From: Mnemiopsis leidyi
Taxonomy: Eukaryota > Ctenophora > Tentaculata > Lobata > Bolinopsidae
Reading direction: 5' to 3'
NCBI GenBank assembly: GCA_000226015.1
Contig: JH152731.1
Span: 17,459 to 39,157 of the forward strand
Length of the DNA stretch: 21,699 nucleotides
In this document: positions 9,538-18,533 of the stretch, piece after piece
Position numbering within the stretch: position 1 is the stretch's first letter
Layout: each line of letters opens with the position of its first letter
Position numbers and translations under genes: made by a program
Notes under the pieces: model-generated
What the model was told of the DNA's origin: nothing
The model's database searches: none
Seen by the model: only the letters and a program-made list of their open reading frames with translations

Positions 9538-10464
9538 CTAAATGTTAGTTCAATTAGAGGAATGTTGGAGCGCAAGTGCAAATGTTTCAAATAGAAATTT
9601 GAAGCTTAATCAGCTGTCAAAATTTTGTGACGAAATTTCTTAACCGTGTGATTTGTGATCTTAAAATCAATCTCAAAGATGTTTTATGAAGCGTCTCTTC
9701 CCATGAAGTAGTAATCTATCTAAATATGAGAAAATCTTCGAAATGGACAGTTTGAGAAATTTAATTATCTCGGTTCCCACACCTGTCAAAAGACAACATG
9801 CTATCTAGTTCCTAGATTGAGCAATGATGAACTAAAACTACGAAGTATAGTAATTTCACAATCTGTCAATCCTGCATAATGAAACCTATTTCTTAACAGT
9901 GCTCAGCAAAGCTTTGTGGATTAAGGTGTCAAACTTCCTTGTTTTACGAAGCTAAGCTGAGTCCGGAATGACAGAACTCAAGAACTAGTAACCCAATAAC
10001 GGACATATTCGAGTCTCAATCTTAACTTGGAAAAAACATCAAGTCACAGAGCACACTAGGTGTCGGGTTGATGGAAAAATCTAGACTTGCTCTGACTGCA
10101 GACTGCAGAGAGCAGCGTAGCGCGACGTAACAAACAACACCACGTGCACTCTGCCACGTGGTGTTGAATAGGATGGAGACACTTGATTAAAAGCATCTCT
10201 GGACATGACACGTGCATAAATTCAGTCGTTCAGAGCAGGAGCTTATTCAGTTATTTTTATTTCCGTTTAGTCGTTAAACGAGGTTCGCTTCGCTTTAAAA
10301 ATTGGGGTGTTTTAGTATGAAAATGCATGTCTTGGATGGATTTTCCAAGAATTAGGACCAATGATTGTAACCTAAAAGTCTAGGTATCCTACCCATGGTT
10401 AAACAATCAAGGTAATCAAGCTAATTAGATCCTCCGTCGCTCCACGTTAAACCACGTGTGTTAC
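9538..10464 (-). other. Intron of the coiled-coil gene
   Basis: No exon-like frame was found. It contains a perfect 12-bp-stem palindrome at 10135-10166 with two CACGTG boxes (listed separately). Confidence 0.5.
10135..10166. repeat. Perfect 12-bp-stem palindrome with two CACGTG E-boxes
   Basis: The arm caacaccacgtg at 10135-10146 pairs with cacgtggtgttg at 10155-10166 across an 8-base loop (cactctgc). Each arm contains CACGTG, a bHLH-type E-box. Other CACGTG or ACGTG words lie nearby (for example 10453-10458 and 10637-10646), all inside introns of the minus-strand gene. It could be an enhancer element or a structure-forming site. Confidence 0.7.
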
Positions 10465-10600
10465 TTAACGTTCAAGTAACTACAAAAAACTTGCCCGTCC
10501 ATCTCCAGGTCTTTTTTGTAATTCGATATCAGGGCTGTCTTTAGGTCGACAAGCTTTGCGTTAAGGTCCGTGACAATAGCAGTAGCTCTGGTGATCTTAT
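10465..10600 (-). CDS. Coiled-coil gene exon (DKITRATAIV...)
   Basis: The acceptor is atctctccttccag before 10600. One base is carried in from the exon at 11157-11349, completing an Asp codon. The exon then encodes 44 residues (KITRATAIVTDLNAKLVDLK followed by TALISNYKKD and a less helical end) and leaves two bases at donor gtaaca. That phase fits the next exon exactly. An earlier, weaker donor (gtttttt, leaving the exon at 10491) would break the chain. Without splicing, the frame meets TAA at 10461-10463. Confidence 0.7.
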
Positions 10601-10846
10601 CTGGAAGGAGAGATGACGTGATGGTTTAGAAAAAAAACGTGCCACGTTAACACACATAATACACATTATAATGATATGATTATTCGAGGTCACGTATAAG
10701 GAAAGGTGTGTTGTTTGAGGGTCCCTTGTGTGGTGCAACTTTGTTGCGATGTTGTCACGTAGTACTATAGGCTAACACAACATTACGTAGCTATAAGTTG
10801 TAGTTAAATGTATTATTGAAAATAACTTTATTTGATAATTTGATAA

Positions 10847-11016
10847 TAAACAGGACGATAAATGTTGTGATTATCATATCGTCGTTGCAACGAGTGAGAA
10901 TCGAAGTTAGCTTTGATTATGGAAAATGAAATATTTTCTGAAAATTCAGATTAACTTCGATTCTCACTTGTTGCAACAACTATATTATCATAACAACATC
11001 TATCGTTCTGTGTTTA
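10847..11016. repeat. 170-bp imperfect inverted repeat (foldback) in an intron
   Basis: The left arm, about 10847-10911, pairs with the right arm, about 10950-11016, across an A/T-rich loop of about 38 bases. Matches include aacttcgattctcac (right arm) against gtgagaatcgaagtt (left arm), the gttgcaac blocks, and taaaca/tgttta ends. By eye roughly 80-85% of positions pair, with several mismatches. It could be a small foldback/MITE relic or a hairpin in the pre-mRNA. Confidence 0.8.
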
Positions 11017-11156
11017 ATTAAAGTACCTATAACATTCAACAAAGCGTACACCTCTGCTCTATTTGCCGCGCTATAGCACACGTGCTAGTAATTAAGAATA
11101 ATAACAGTGACCTACAATTATAGAAAGGCTGGTTAGTTCCACCTACAAATACCCAC

Positions 11157-11349
11157 CTTCAATATCAGAAACGTCAAGTCTCAGTTTCTCTGTTTTCTCG
11201 GTAATCTTGTCGTTGGACCGTCCCATCAGCAGCTTCTTCTCCTCCATCAACTTTATGTTTTGTTCCGTTTCGAGGTTTTCCCGCGCTTGTTCGCGTATCT
11301 GGTTCAGCGAGCTAAACCTGCTGTCTCGGATCTGAGCCATCAACTTTTC
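11157..11349 (-). CDS. Coiled-coil gene exon (EKLMAQIRDS...)
   Basis: The acceptor is ttacttaattcag before 11349 and the donor is gtgggt after 11157. The exon starts in phase 0, encodes 64 residues rich in Glu, Lys, Leu and Gln (EKLMAQIRDSRFSSLNQIRE, then a helix through KLMEEKKLLMGRSNDKITEK to LRLDVSDIE), and leaves one base. No breaks to helix for more than 50 residues, which is typical of long coiled-coil proteins such as ciliary or cytoskeletal rods. No diagnostic domain is seen. Confidence 0.85.
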
Positions 11350-11475
11350 CTGAATTAAGTAATTCAGTAATGATATAGAGAGTATTTTACTGATAGTTGA
11401 TCATGGTCGATTGAACAGAGTGACAATGAACACAAAACTTTTGATTAATTAGATAAACAACGAGTAGTAGTTCAC

Positions 11476-11553
11476 CCTTGGCATTTGTAGTCGCTTTATG
11501 TCCCTCTTCAGTTTCGTGATTTTGTCTTCTAATGTTTGCTTGTCACCCTTCCT
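11476..11553 (-). CDS. Coiled-coil gene exon (RKGDKQTLED...)
   Basis: This 26-codon exon encodes RKGDKQTLEDKITKLKRDIK then RLQMPR, a clear heptad pattern. The donor is gtgaac. The acceptor is a tandem site, ttttcagag: using the second AG gives phase 0, which agrees with both neighbouring exons, whereas the first AG would add two bases and shift the frame. The acceptor region has been copied about 334 bases upstream in the intron (see findings). Confidence 0.75.
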
Positions 11554-12366
11554 CTCTGAAAAATAGTCCTTCAAATTAGATCTGATCAACTTCAATTACT
11601 TTTTTTTATTGAAAATCTTCAAAATTGAATACACAAAAAAGGATTACAGCAATGTAATATCTCTAATCTGCCTATGAGACCTTGGGATGCCTTGACAAGT
11701 GACAAAGTGTAAACAATCTTTGGGACACCGAAACACCATATTGACTAGTAAACCAGTCACGGCAATTACATCGGGCCCAAAAAGTTGCTGCTCAATAAGT
11801 TAATAAGAATATCATCGGCTCAATAGTTTAACAAATTAAATATGAGCTGTACAGAAAACAGATGCTTAGAGGATTGTCACCTTTCCTCTCTAAAAAATAG
11901 TCCTTCAAATTAGATCCGATCAACTTCAATTACATAAGTTGCTGCTCAATAAGTTAATAAGAATATCATCAGCTCAATAGTTTAACAAATTAAATATAAA
12001 CCTATTCAGGAAACAGGTCTTTACTCTTTGATGGCTAAATAACTTATTACATATAGTTACACACTGCTGGCTACAATCAAAAAGAAAATTGCAGTTGCGA
12101 GCAAGTCGATTTAAGTCAAAAATTATTCATTAAAATTCACATACGACAAGGATTCCAAAACTGGAAATTAAATAAGTCACTGTTTTACAAGATAAAACAA
12201 GAACCGACCGCTGGTGTCCAGAAACCTTCAGTAATTTCTTAGTAACTGTTAAGTAATTACATAGTATATCTCCATAGTAACATCTAAGTAACAGTAACTA
12301 CATAGTATATCTCCATAGTAACATCTAAGTAACAGTCGAGTAACTCAATGACTAACCAACAGTAAC
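11554..12366 (-). other. Intron with copied exon border and tandem repeats
   Basis: This intron holds a copy of the 11541-11600 exon border at 11875-11933. It also has a duplicated segment of about 60 bases beginning aagttgctgctcaataag at 11782 and again at 11936 (period 154). A 41-base tandem duplication lies at 12251-12340 (catagtatatctccatagta). No additional exon was seen. Confidence 0.7.
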
Positions 12367-12495
12367 TTTTTTCTCCTCCTCGTAATACAACTGTTTGTCT
12401 GCGTACTCCTTCTCCAACCCCACAAAAACTGGCTTCATCTCGTCCAGCGTGTCTTGTAGCTTCACCAGTTTCACTTGCGTGTTTATAATCAGGTT
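12367..12495 (-). CDS. Coiled-coil gene exon (NLIINTQVKL...)
   Basis: The acceptor is gttgaaaattacag before 12495, and the donor is gttact after 12367 (a second possible donor, gttggt, lies six bases on and is also phase 0). It encodes 43 residues, NLIINTQVKLVKLQDTLDEM followed by KPVFVGLEKEYADKQLYYEE and EKK. The first part is a heptad helix. The P-V-F-x-G-L-E-K-E-Y segment may be a hinge. The 5' part of this exon together with its splice acceptor has been amplified tandemly into the preceding intron. Confidence 0.8.
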
Positions 12496-12730
12496 CTGTA
12501 ATTTTCAACTTAATTACTTGTAATCACTAGTTTTACTTGTACTTATAATCAGGTTCTGTAATTAATCACTTAATTATTTGTAATCACCAGTTTTATTTGT
12601 GTGATTATGATCAGGTTCTGTGATTAATCATTTAATTACGTTTTATCACCAGTTTTACTAGGGTGTTTAAAATCCGTAATCACCAGTTTTAGTTTCGTGT
12701 TTGAAAGCAAGTTCTGTAATTAATGACTTG
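12461..12730. repeat. 60-bp tandem array derived from an exon 5' end plus its splice acceptor
   Basis: The real exon/intron junction (unit 12461-12520) is followed by copies at 12521-12580, 12581-12640, a truncated one at about 12641-12675, and one at about 12676-12727. Shared landmarks are tcaccagttt, a ttataatcaggttctgtaat block spanning the acceptor, and acttaatta. The copies carry intact or near-intact ag acceptors but also in-frame stops. After the array come three copies of a 12-base unit (cgtaatcaattg, about 12731-12760). Confidence 0.9.
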
Positions 12731-13214
12731 CGTAATCAATTGCGTAATCAATTGCGTAATGCATTGGTATTTTTCGTTTAGCGTGACAGCAAGTGTCATA
12801 TCAGCGGTCATAGAGGCTATACAACCACTAAATCCTGGACAACCAATAAATATAAACTAATGAATAAATTTCTGGAATTTTGTCACATAAACCCTCTATT
12901 GCCTGCCAAGAAAATATTTCAAATTAAAAGTTACGAAATTCTAGCTCAAATATCAGGGATGGGTTCCCACTTCATGCAATAGTAGCCTATACCTAGCTAT
13001 TTTGGTTGCATTTTTGCAGTGAGGAAACCACTTTTCCCCACTTTGCGTTCCAAAATGTCAAGTCACACGTGAGATATTCAATAAAGCGGGCAATAATTTT
13101 ATTGATTATTAGGTTCAAGAATATTAGTCCACGCATGAATGTGTAATTTTTTACCTTTATTAGTTATAATTCCCATACCAGTTGTATATTACTTATATTG
13201 GTTGCAAAGCTTAC
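12731..13214 (-). other. Intron of the coiled-coil gene
   Basis: Apart from the small 12-base repeat at its left edge, no coding or repeat signal was recognised. Confidence 0.5.
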
Positions 13215-13346
13215 GTCAAGGTCCATTATTTCGTTGTTCAGTTCGTCACAGACATAAATACTCTCTTCTTTATCGAGTGAGGATTGCTTGCGGAGTTTTA
13301 TGACCAGTTCATCGCCAGACTCTATCTCTTTCTTCAGTGATGTGAT
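13215..13346 (-). CDS. Coiled-coil gene exon (ITSLKKEIES...)
   Basis: The acceptor is cccgtcatttcag before 13346 and the donor is gtaagc after 13215, both strong. It is 44 codons, phase 0 at both ends, encoding ITSLKKEIESGDELVIKLRK then QSSLDKEESIYVCDELNNEI and MDLD. Heptad-like spacing of Leu/Ile is clear. It follows an apparent intron of about 5.6 kb, the largest in the window. Confidence 0.85.
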
Positions 13347-14120
13347 CTGAAATGACGGGAATTTAGAGCTACGCTACGAGATCAGATGCCAGAATTATTC
13401 GTCACAGTGATGATTTTATATGAAAAGTAATCCTGCAAATTTGTAAGAAGATTTTCAGCTGCGAGGGGATGGTGAAGAATGCTGGGTTTAAAAAGTTACT
13501 GATTTTTTATTCAGCCAACAGAAACAAGGCTTCAAATTAATGACGTAGACTTGGTGACGTACTTGGTTTTAAAGCGGTTAGTGCTGTTTAATTTTCAACA
13601 ACTTTGGCAAGAAATTGGGACATAAATTCGAGACTTGATTAGATTAAAAAATAAAGGGATCCCAATTACAAGAAGGCATTAGATTGAAGATTAAAAGGAA
13701 CCTAATTTCGAATTATACTTGGAATATTTTAAAACTGCATAGCAGCAACACATAGTTAAACAAGCTTGGTAACATTAGTGGATGTTTTGTTTCTTGCTCT
13801 GTTATTTTACTAGAAACCCAACAATAGGTATGAAATTATATCAATATCTTTGTTCTGATTACAAGTATTTTCTAAAGCGCAATACTCGTTATATTTAACA
13901 TGTTTTAGTAATGTTTAAGTATTAGAGCCCAGTAGTTGAGTGAGTCCCACGTTTAAGTAGCATGCTTTCTTGCATACTACTAGTAAGTAGGTAGTACGGT
14001 TCTCGCGAATGGAATGTGGTGGTTTATATCGCATCGATTACTTTTAGTGCTTCAGTTCAATACTACATAGTAAGTCCTAATCTGAAAGTTGAATAGATGT
14101 AATTTTTTTTCTATAGAAAA
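13347..14120 (-). other. Intronic stretch without recognised features
   Basis: AT-rich sequence inside the large intron of the minus-strand gene. Only short, low-quality open frames; no repeat longer than a few bases was noticed. Confidence 0.45.
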
Positions 14121-14478
14121 GCCCCGGGGGTTTCATCTTCAACCCTTGGGTTTCGTCTTCAACTCCGGGGTTTCGTCTTTCACTCCGGGGTTTTGTCTTT
14201 CACTCCGGGGTTTTGTCGTGAACTCCGGGGTTTTGTCTTCAACTCCGGGGTTTTGTCTTTAACTCCGGGGTTTTGTCTTTAACTCCGGGGTTTTGTCGTT
14301 AACTCCGGGGTTTTGTCTTCAACTCCGGGGTTATGTCGTTAACTCCGGGGTTTTGTCGTTAACTCCGGGGTTTTGTCTTCAACTCCGGGGTTTTGTCGTT
14401 AACTCCGGGGTTTTGGGGGTTTTGTCTTTCACCCCGAGGGTTAGTCTTTAACCCCAGGGCAAAGTCAATTACCGGGGG
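14121..14478. repeat. 20-bp minisatellite with G-runs (ctccggggttttgtcttcaa type)
   Basis: About 17 head-to-tail copies of a 20-base unit. The first 14 are nearly perfect. The ends of the array are more diverged and one unit carries a 9-base insertion (ggggttttgggggttttg). Variation is confined mostly to the last few bases (tcttcaa, tctttaa, tcgttaa, tcttca). Every unit has a GGGG run, so the plus strand holds well over a dozen GGGG tracts spaced 16 bases apart. Confidence 0.96.
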
Positions 14479-16575
14479 TTTATGTGAAATTCTCATAAAG
14501 ACTTGAAGTCATGGAAGGTATGTGCCAGCTAAATTTCCGCTTATATTCTATTGTTCAAGTTCCCTGTATTATGTACAATCTGAAATTGTGTTTATAGTAG
14601 GACTGCAGTGAAGAACTATCTAATCATGTGGGTGGTTACTGGTTGTCCGTGTGGTTGAAAAATCACAATCAGAATGCTTTCTGAACCGGACTATAAATGA
14701 GATTGTCTTGTACATCTTATTCAAAGTAAAACACGAGAGTTACCATAATATTCAAATAATTCAAATCATTTTATCGTCTCATCGAGGGGTTCAGACCATA
14801 ATAAGTCATACCGTCAACACGTCATACAGTTTTATCTTCTCACTTAATGAAAATACTTGATTTGTAGTGTTGCAATAGTTTACTAGTAAACCATAACAAT
14901 TGTTGGGCACGCTACTTGAAAAATAAAGGAACATTAGTGGATTTTATTCCTAACCTGGCGGCTACTTAACTATTGTAGTAGACTTAAGTAAGAAAGATCA
15001 CCTGGGCATGCCATTAGAATAACGCGTCTTTAACCCACTCGTAACGGGAAGAACTGAAGAAGGATTTTACCAAATCTTCCCGATCGGGACACGGAGTTAT
15101 TCGTTCAAAAGACTTAGGAAGATCGGCCAGTGTTTAATTAACAAGATCTTGAAATATCACTCGCAACACTTAACTGAGCAGGTGAACGTTGACACAATTC
15201 CAATATTGGAAACGGAAGTTGGTTACCCATACTTCTATAATCTTCAATAGTCTATCTCCGCCTTCAACAAGTGATCGAACAGTTTAACGTGATAACCGGC
15301 ACTGTTGGTCCGGATTAATGTCATACCGTGTTGACTGTTAACCCGCACCAGGGAAACGCAGTTAACACGCTAACTATAACCCCGCTTCGCAACATGTTAG
15401 CATGTTAACTGATTCGCATATTATAAAGCCGGATTGGAATTTAGGAAATGTGGCAGTCCCCGATGGATTTACTTTAAAGCTAGACAACTAAGTTTCTCCC
15501 TGGCTCACTTTACAGGAGGACAGCTTCTATATATTATATTGTTCTATTTTTGCTTTATATTTGTCACCATTGTGACTGCTTATCGGCCATATTTATGCAA
15601 CTTATCATAGTTGCTATAACGAGCCCATATCAAGTCAAATGATGGCCACTTGGTGAGATATTAAGCCGTAAATACGCCGTATTAATAAATTCTTTATGAT
15701 ACTTGCCAAGATTGGGGATAATAATCAGGTGACTGACAGACTGTCTGAGTGTGTAGAGAGAATACTGGCATCATGCCAGTTATTTCACTACTTGCACGTG
15801 TCATAATCGAGACAGACAATTTTATGTGCGGGACAAACTGTAGCTTCATACAAGTTGGCGGAAATAGAAAATGCAATCAATGATTGCTTTTTGCTGTTGC
15901 ATTTCTTGAATTTTCATAAACGTGGCATTAGAAAATGGCTTGCTTGTTGGTTCGATCTGGATGTTTTGAGTCTACAAAGACGTTCGCGGCCAAATAAAAC
16001 TGTTAAAGGGGACTGGGAGTGGTGAACATTCTATGATTCTAGTACAATCGTAATTTGGGACATTGTGGGCGCTGGCGTTATTGTGAAAAAGAGCTGTCGA
16101 CTGGAAATTTCTGTAAATTGCATTAATATATTATATTATTATGGGACCACCGAACGCATTTCTCGAGCCAGGGGTCAGACATCACGTTTCACGAACAAAA
16201 CAACTAGCTAAAAATGGAACGATCTTCAGGATTCGATCTGTACCGAGTGCTTTTGTTCAGGAAACCCCCAGGATTCGCATTCTTTGTCCTGGGCAGTTCT
16301 TTGTCGTTTAAATGTGTTTAAAGTTGATTAAAATTTGCACACAATTTTGAAACACAACCGTTAACTTTAACCTTCCATTTAAATATATATTTGATAGCCA
16401 TGCTGTTTGAATTAAAATTTTTCGATTACAACGATGACCTCTCAGTAAAATTTAAAATATTTAAGAATAACCGTAAGACTTCTTGAGCATTTCACCTCTT
16501 GATCCTTGTTTCATTGGGTAATTTTTGGATGCTTGCGATCCAAGATCGGAGGCATCGATCTGATATACATCTTAC
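14479..16575 (-). other. Intronic stretch, no gene recognised
   Basis: Lies between two minisatellites in the large intron. The open frames at 14651-14860 (+) and 15694-15876 (-) lack domains, splice borders and coding-like composition and are judged accidental. Confidence 0.45.
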
Positions 16576-16965
16576 GGAGCTCATATGCAGCTAATCTGAT
16601 AGGCTGATTGGGATGCGATCTTATAGGCAGCTAGCTGATTGGGTCTGCGATCTAGTAGGCAGCCAGCAGTTTGGGTATGCGATCTGATAGGAAGATAGCA
16701 GTTTGGGTATGCGATCTAGTAGGCAGCCAGCTGATTGGGTCTGCGATCTAGTAGGCAGCCAGCTGATTGGGTATGCGATCTAGTAGGCAGCCAGCTGATT
16801 GGGTATGCGATCTGATAGGAAGATAGCTGATTGGGTCTGCGATCTAGTAGGCAGCCAGCTGATTGGGATGCGATCTTATAGGCAGCTAGCAGATTGGGAT
16901 GCGATCTTAAAGACAGCTAGCTGATTGGGTCTGCGATCTAAGAGACAGCTGGCTGATTAAGTGTT
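16576..16965. repeat. 31-32-bp minisatellite (gatctagtaggcagccagct type)
   Basis: About twelve tandem copies of a unit beginning gcgatctagtaggcagccag and ending ctgattgggt(c/a)t. Two alternative halves alternate: 'ctagtaggcagccag' and 'ctgataggaagatag' or 'cttataggcagctag'. This gives the array a mosaic look. The edges are more diverged than the centre. Confidence 0.95.
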
Positions 16966-17024
16966 TTGAGATACCCTGTAAAAACACGAAATTAAGCTTG
17001 CATCGCTGTAGTGACCTGAATCAC

Positions 17025-17096
17025 CTGTGGGTTTAATGTTGCCCACCGTGTCGGTGATTATAAGGCTATCTAGTTCACTGTTCAGTGCGGGAAACT
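17025..17096 (-). CDS. Doubtful 72-bp exon-like frame
   Basis: Between gcag and gtgatt a frame encodes FPALNSELDSLIITDTVGNI then KPT, with one base carried in and one out. Its composition looks protein-like and it lies about 40 bases downstream (minus sense) of an X-box. It does not fit the phase-0/0 chain of the flanking coiled-coil exons, the acceptor has no pyrimidine tract, and no homologue is recognised. It could belong to another small gene or be accidental. Confidence 0.15.
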
Positions 17097-17138
17097 CTGC
17101 TAATTTCCGTTAATCAATAAATCCGTGCGGTGTATTGC

Positions 17139-17152
17139 GTAACCACGGTAAC
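17139..17152. promoter_or_regulatory. X-box (RFX-type) motif
   Basis: GTAACCACGGTAAC, identical to the X-box at 2462-2475 in this window. It is palindromic, so direction is undefined. It lies about 950 bases upstream of the ShKT gene ATG (plus) and inside the large intron of the coiled-coil gene (minus). It could serve either gene or an unseen promoter. Confidence 0.45.
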
Positions 17153-17718
17153 CATAAATTGATAACCATCCAGTTAAAATAACTATTGTCGCAGTTCGCG
17201 TTTAATCAATGAAATCATTTGAATCCATACAATACCGACTAAATCAACAGAAGGTCACGCACGGATTATTTGAGTTTATTGCTTTTTTGTGGTGAGCGTT
17301 ATGAACTTATAGGACAAAATCTTGAGATAATTTTATCCGCTCAAAGCTTCTCACTTTCAATCTACTAAGGTGAAATTATTACTTCAGGTCTTAGCTCTTA
17401 GCACTTTCATTCACAGTAAAAATCAATTTAAGCAAACCCTGCGCTATTGCAACTGGACACATTCGAGGCGATTTCGCAAAAAACGGCTAATTTATTGTTG
17501 GGAAATTCCCACAATTTAAAAGGGGCAATTAAAAATTTGAAGCAGCTTCGTAAACACTTCTGGCTGAGAAAGTTTTAACGCAAAAAACTGGGTTCCTACA
17601 AACTACCGCGACGGTTAATTAGGGGCTTTGCGGGCTAAATAAAGGATCCGCGACTACTGTTTCACGGCAAAGTTTCGTTAGGAAGAGCCTCTAAAACTTC
17701 CGTTTGACGGATCGCGTT

Positions 17719-18079
17719 GTTATTTTAGTAGTTATTATAGCTGTTTATTTTCTTAGCTGTTATTTTATTTTATTTGTTATCTTATTTTAGCTGTTATTTT
17801 ATTCTAGTTGTTATTTTATTTTAGCCTTTATTTTATTTTAGCTGTTCTTTTATTTTAGCTGTTATTCTATTCTAGTTCTTATTTTATTTCAGTTATTATT
17901 TTATCTTAGTTATTATTTTATTTTAGCTGTTATCTTATTTTAGCTGTTATTTTATTTTAGCTGTTATTTTATTTTAGCTGTTATTTTATTCTAGTTCTTA
18001 TTTTATTTCAGTTATTATTTTATCTTAGTTGTTATTCTATTTTAGCTGTTGTTATATTTGAGTTGTTACTTTATTTTAG
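17719..18079. repeat. 17-bp minisatellite (ctgttattttattttag) abutting the ShKT gene
   Basis: About twenty imperfect copies of a 17-base unit with many single-base and indel variants. Each unit ends in TTTTAG, TCTAG or similar, i.e. a pyrimidine run plus AG resembling a 3' splice site. The last TTTTAG (18074-18079) is eight bases before the ATG of the ShKT gene. The array is non-coding. Confidence 0.92.
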
Positions 18080-18087
18080 TTGTTGTT

Positions 18088-18166
18088 ATGTCGATGTCGA
18101 TGAACCTAGTTGTGGCAATGTTTGCTCTCCTATCTCTGATGCAGATATCTCAAACAACAACGACAG
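18088..18166 (+). CDS. ShKT-domain secreted peptide precursor, exon 1 (signal peptide)
   Basis: From the ATG at 18088 the exon encodes 26 residues plus one base: a short Met/Ser start, a hydrophobic core (NLVVAMFALLSLM) and a polar end rich in Thr, which is a good secretion signal. Two further in-frame ATGs (18094, 18100) could also start it. The donor is gtgatt at 18167, phase 1, matching exon 2. The first exon is preceded immediately by the 17-bp repeat array, so the untranslated leader is either very short after an AG at 18078-18079 or is made of repeat. Confidence 0.8.
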
Positions 18167-18351
18167 GTGATTTTTCTCTTGTTCGAATCTTTAACTTTCA
18201 ATTTGACAAATTTAGTAGAATAATCCCACAATTTTCGCTACCTTTTATGCACACAATACATCGACAGAACTAACCTCATAAAATCTTGTTTTCGCTGATA
18301 ATATAAAACCATGTGCAAATCAACTAAACACTAACCCTACACTACTTTCAG
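18167..18351 (+). other. 185-bp intron of the ShKT gene
   Basis: It begins gtgatttttc and ends ctaaccctacactactttcag, with a CTAAC branch-like word about 20 bases before the AG. It separates signal peptide from propeptide and mature domain. Confidence 0.8.
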
Positions 18352-18533
18352 GCGACAATGAAATGGAAGGTCACGTGCCCTTCAAACGCGCAGTCGGAAA
18401 GAGATGCGTGGACAACGCCAGTCTCAAGACCTGTCAGAAAGCGGCTGAAAACAAGCTGTGCAGCAGAGGGTCAATGGGAGGCTTTGGATCGTCCATTCGT
18501 GCACGTTGTGCGGCTACGTGCGGCATATGTTAA
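18352..18533 (+). CDS. ShKT-domain secreted peptide precursor, exon 2 (propeptide and mature domain)
   Basis: The exon completes a Gly codon and encodes 59 more residues to TAA at 18531-18533, giving a precursor of 86 residues. A propeptide of about 17 residues ends in a dibasic Lys-Arg just before the first cysteine. The mature part is about 42 residues with six cysteines spaced C-x8-C-x8-C-x15-C-x3-C-x2-C and an acidic Asp two residues after the first, the ShKT-domain signature. It should fold with three disulfides and be secreted. The Lys-Tyr pair used by potassium-channel-blocking members is absent between the third and fourth cysteines, where Gly and Ser dominate, so channel block should not be assumed. 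Alternatives are a defence or developmental ShKT peptide. A candidate poly(A) signal ATTAAA is at 18614-18619, with AATAAA at 18769-18774. Confidence 0.85.

Noticed and set aside
14121..14478. CRISPR array
   Set aside because: Units are contiguous 20-mers with no unique spacers, in an intron-bearing eukaryotic context. It is a minisatellite.
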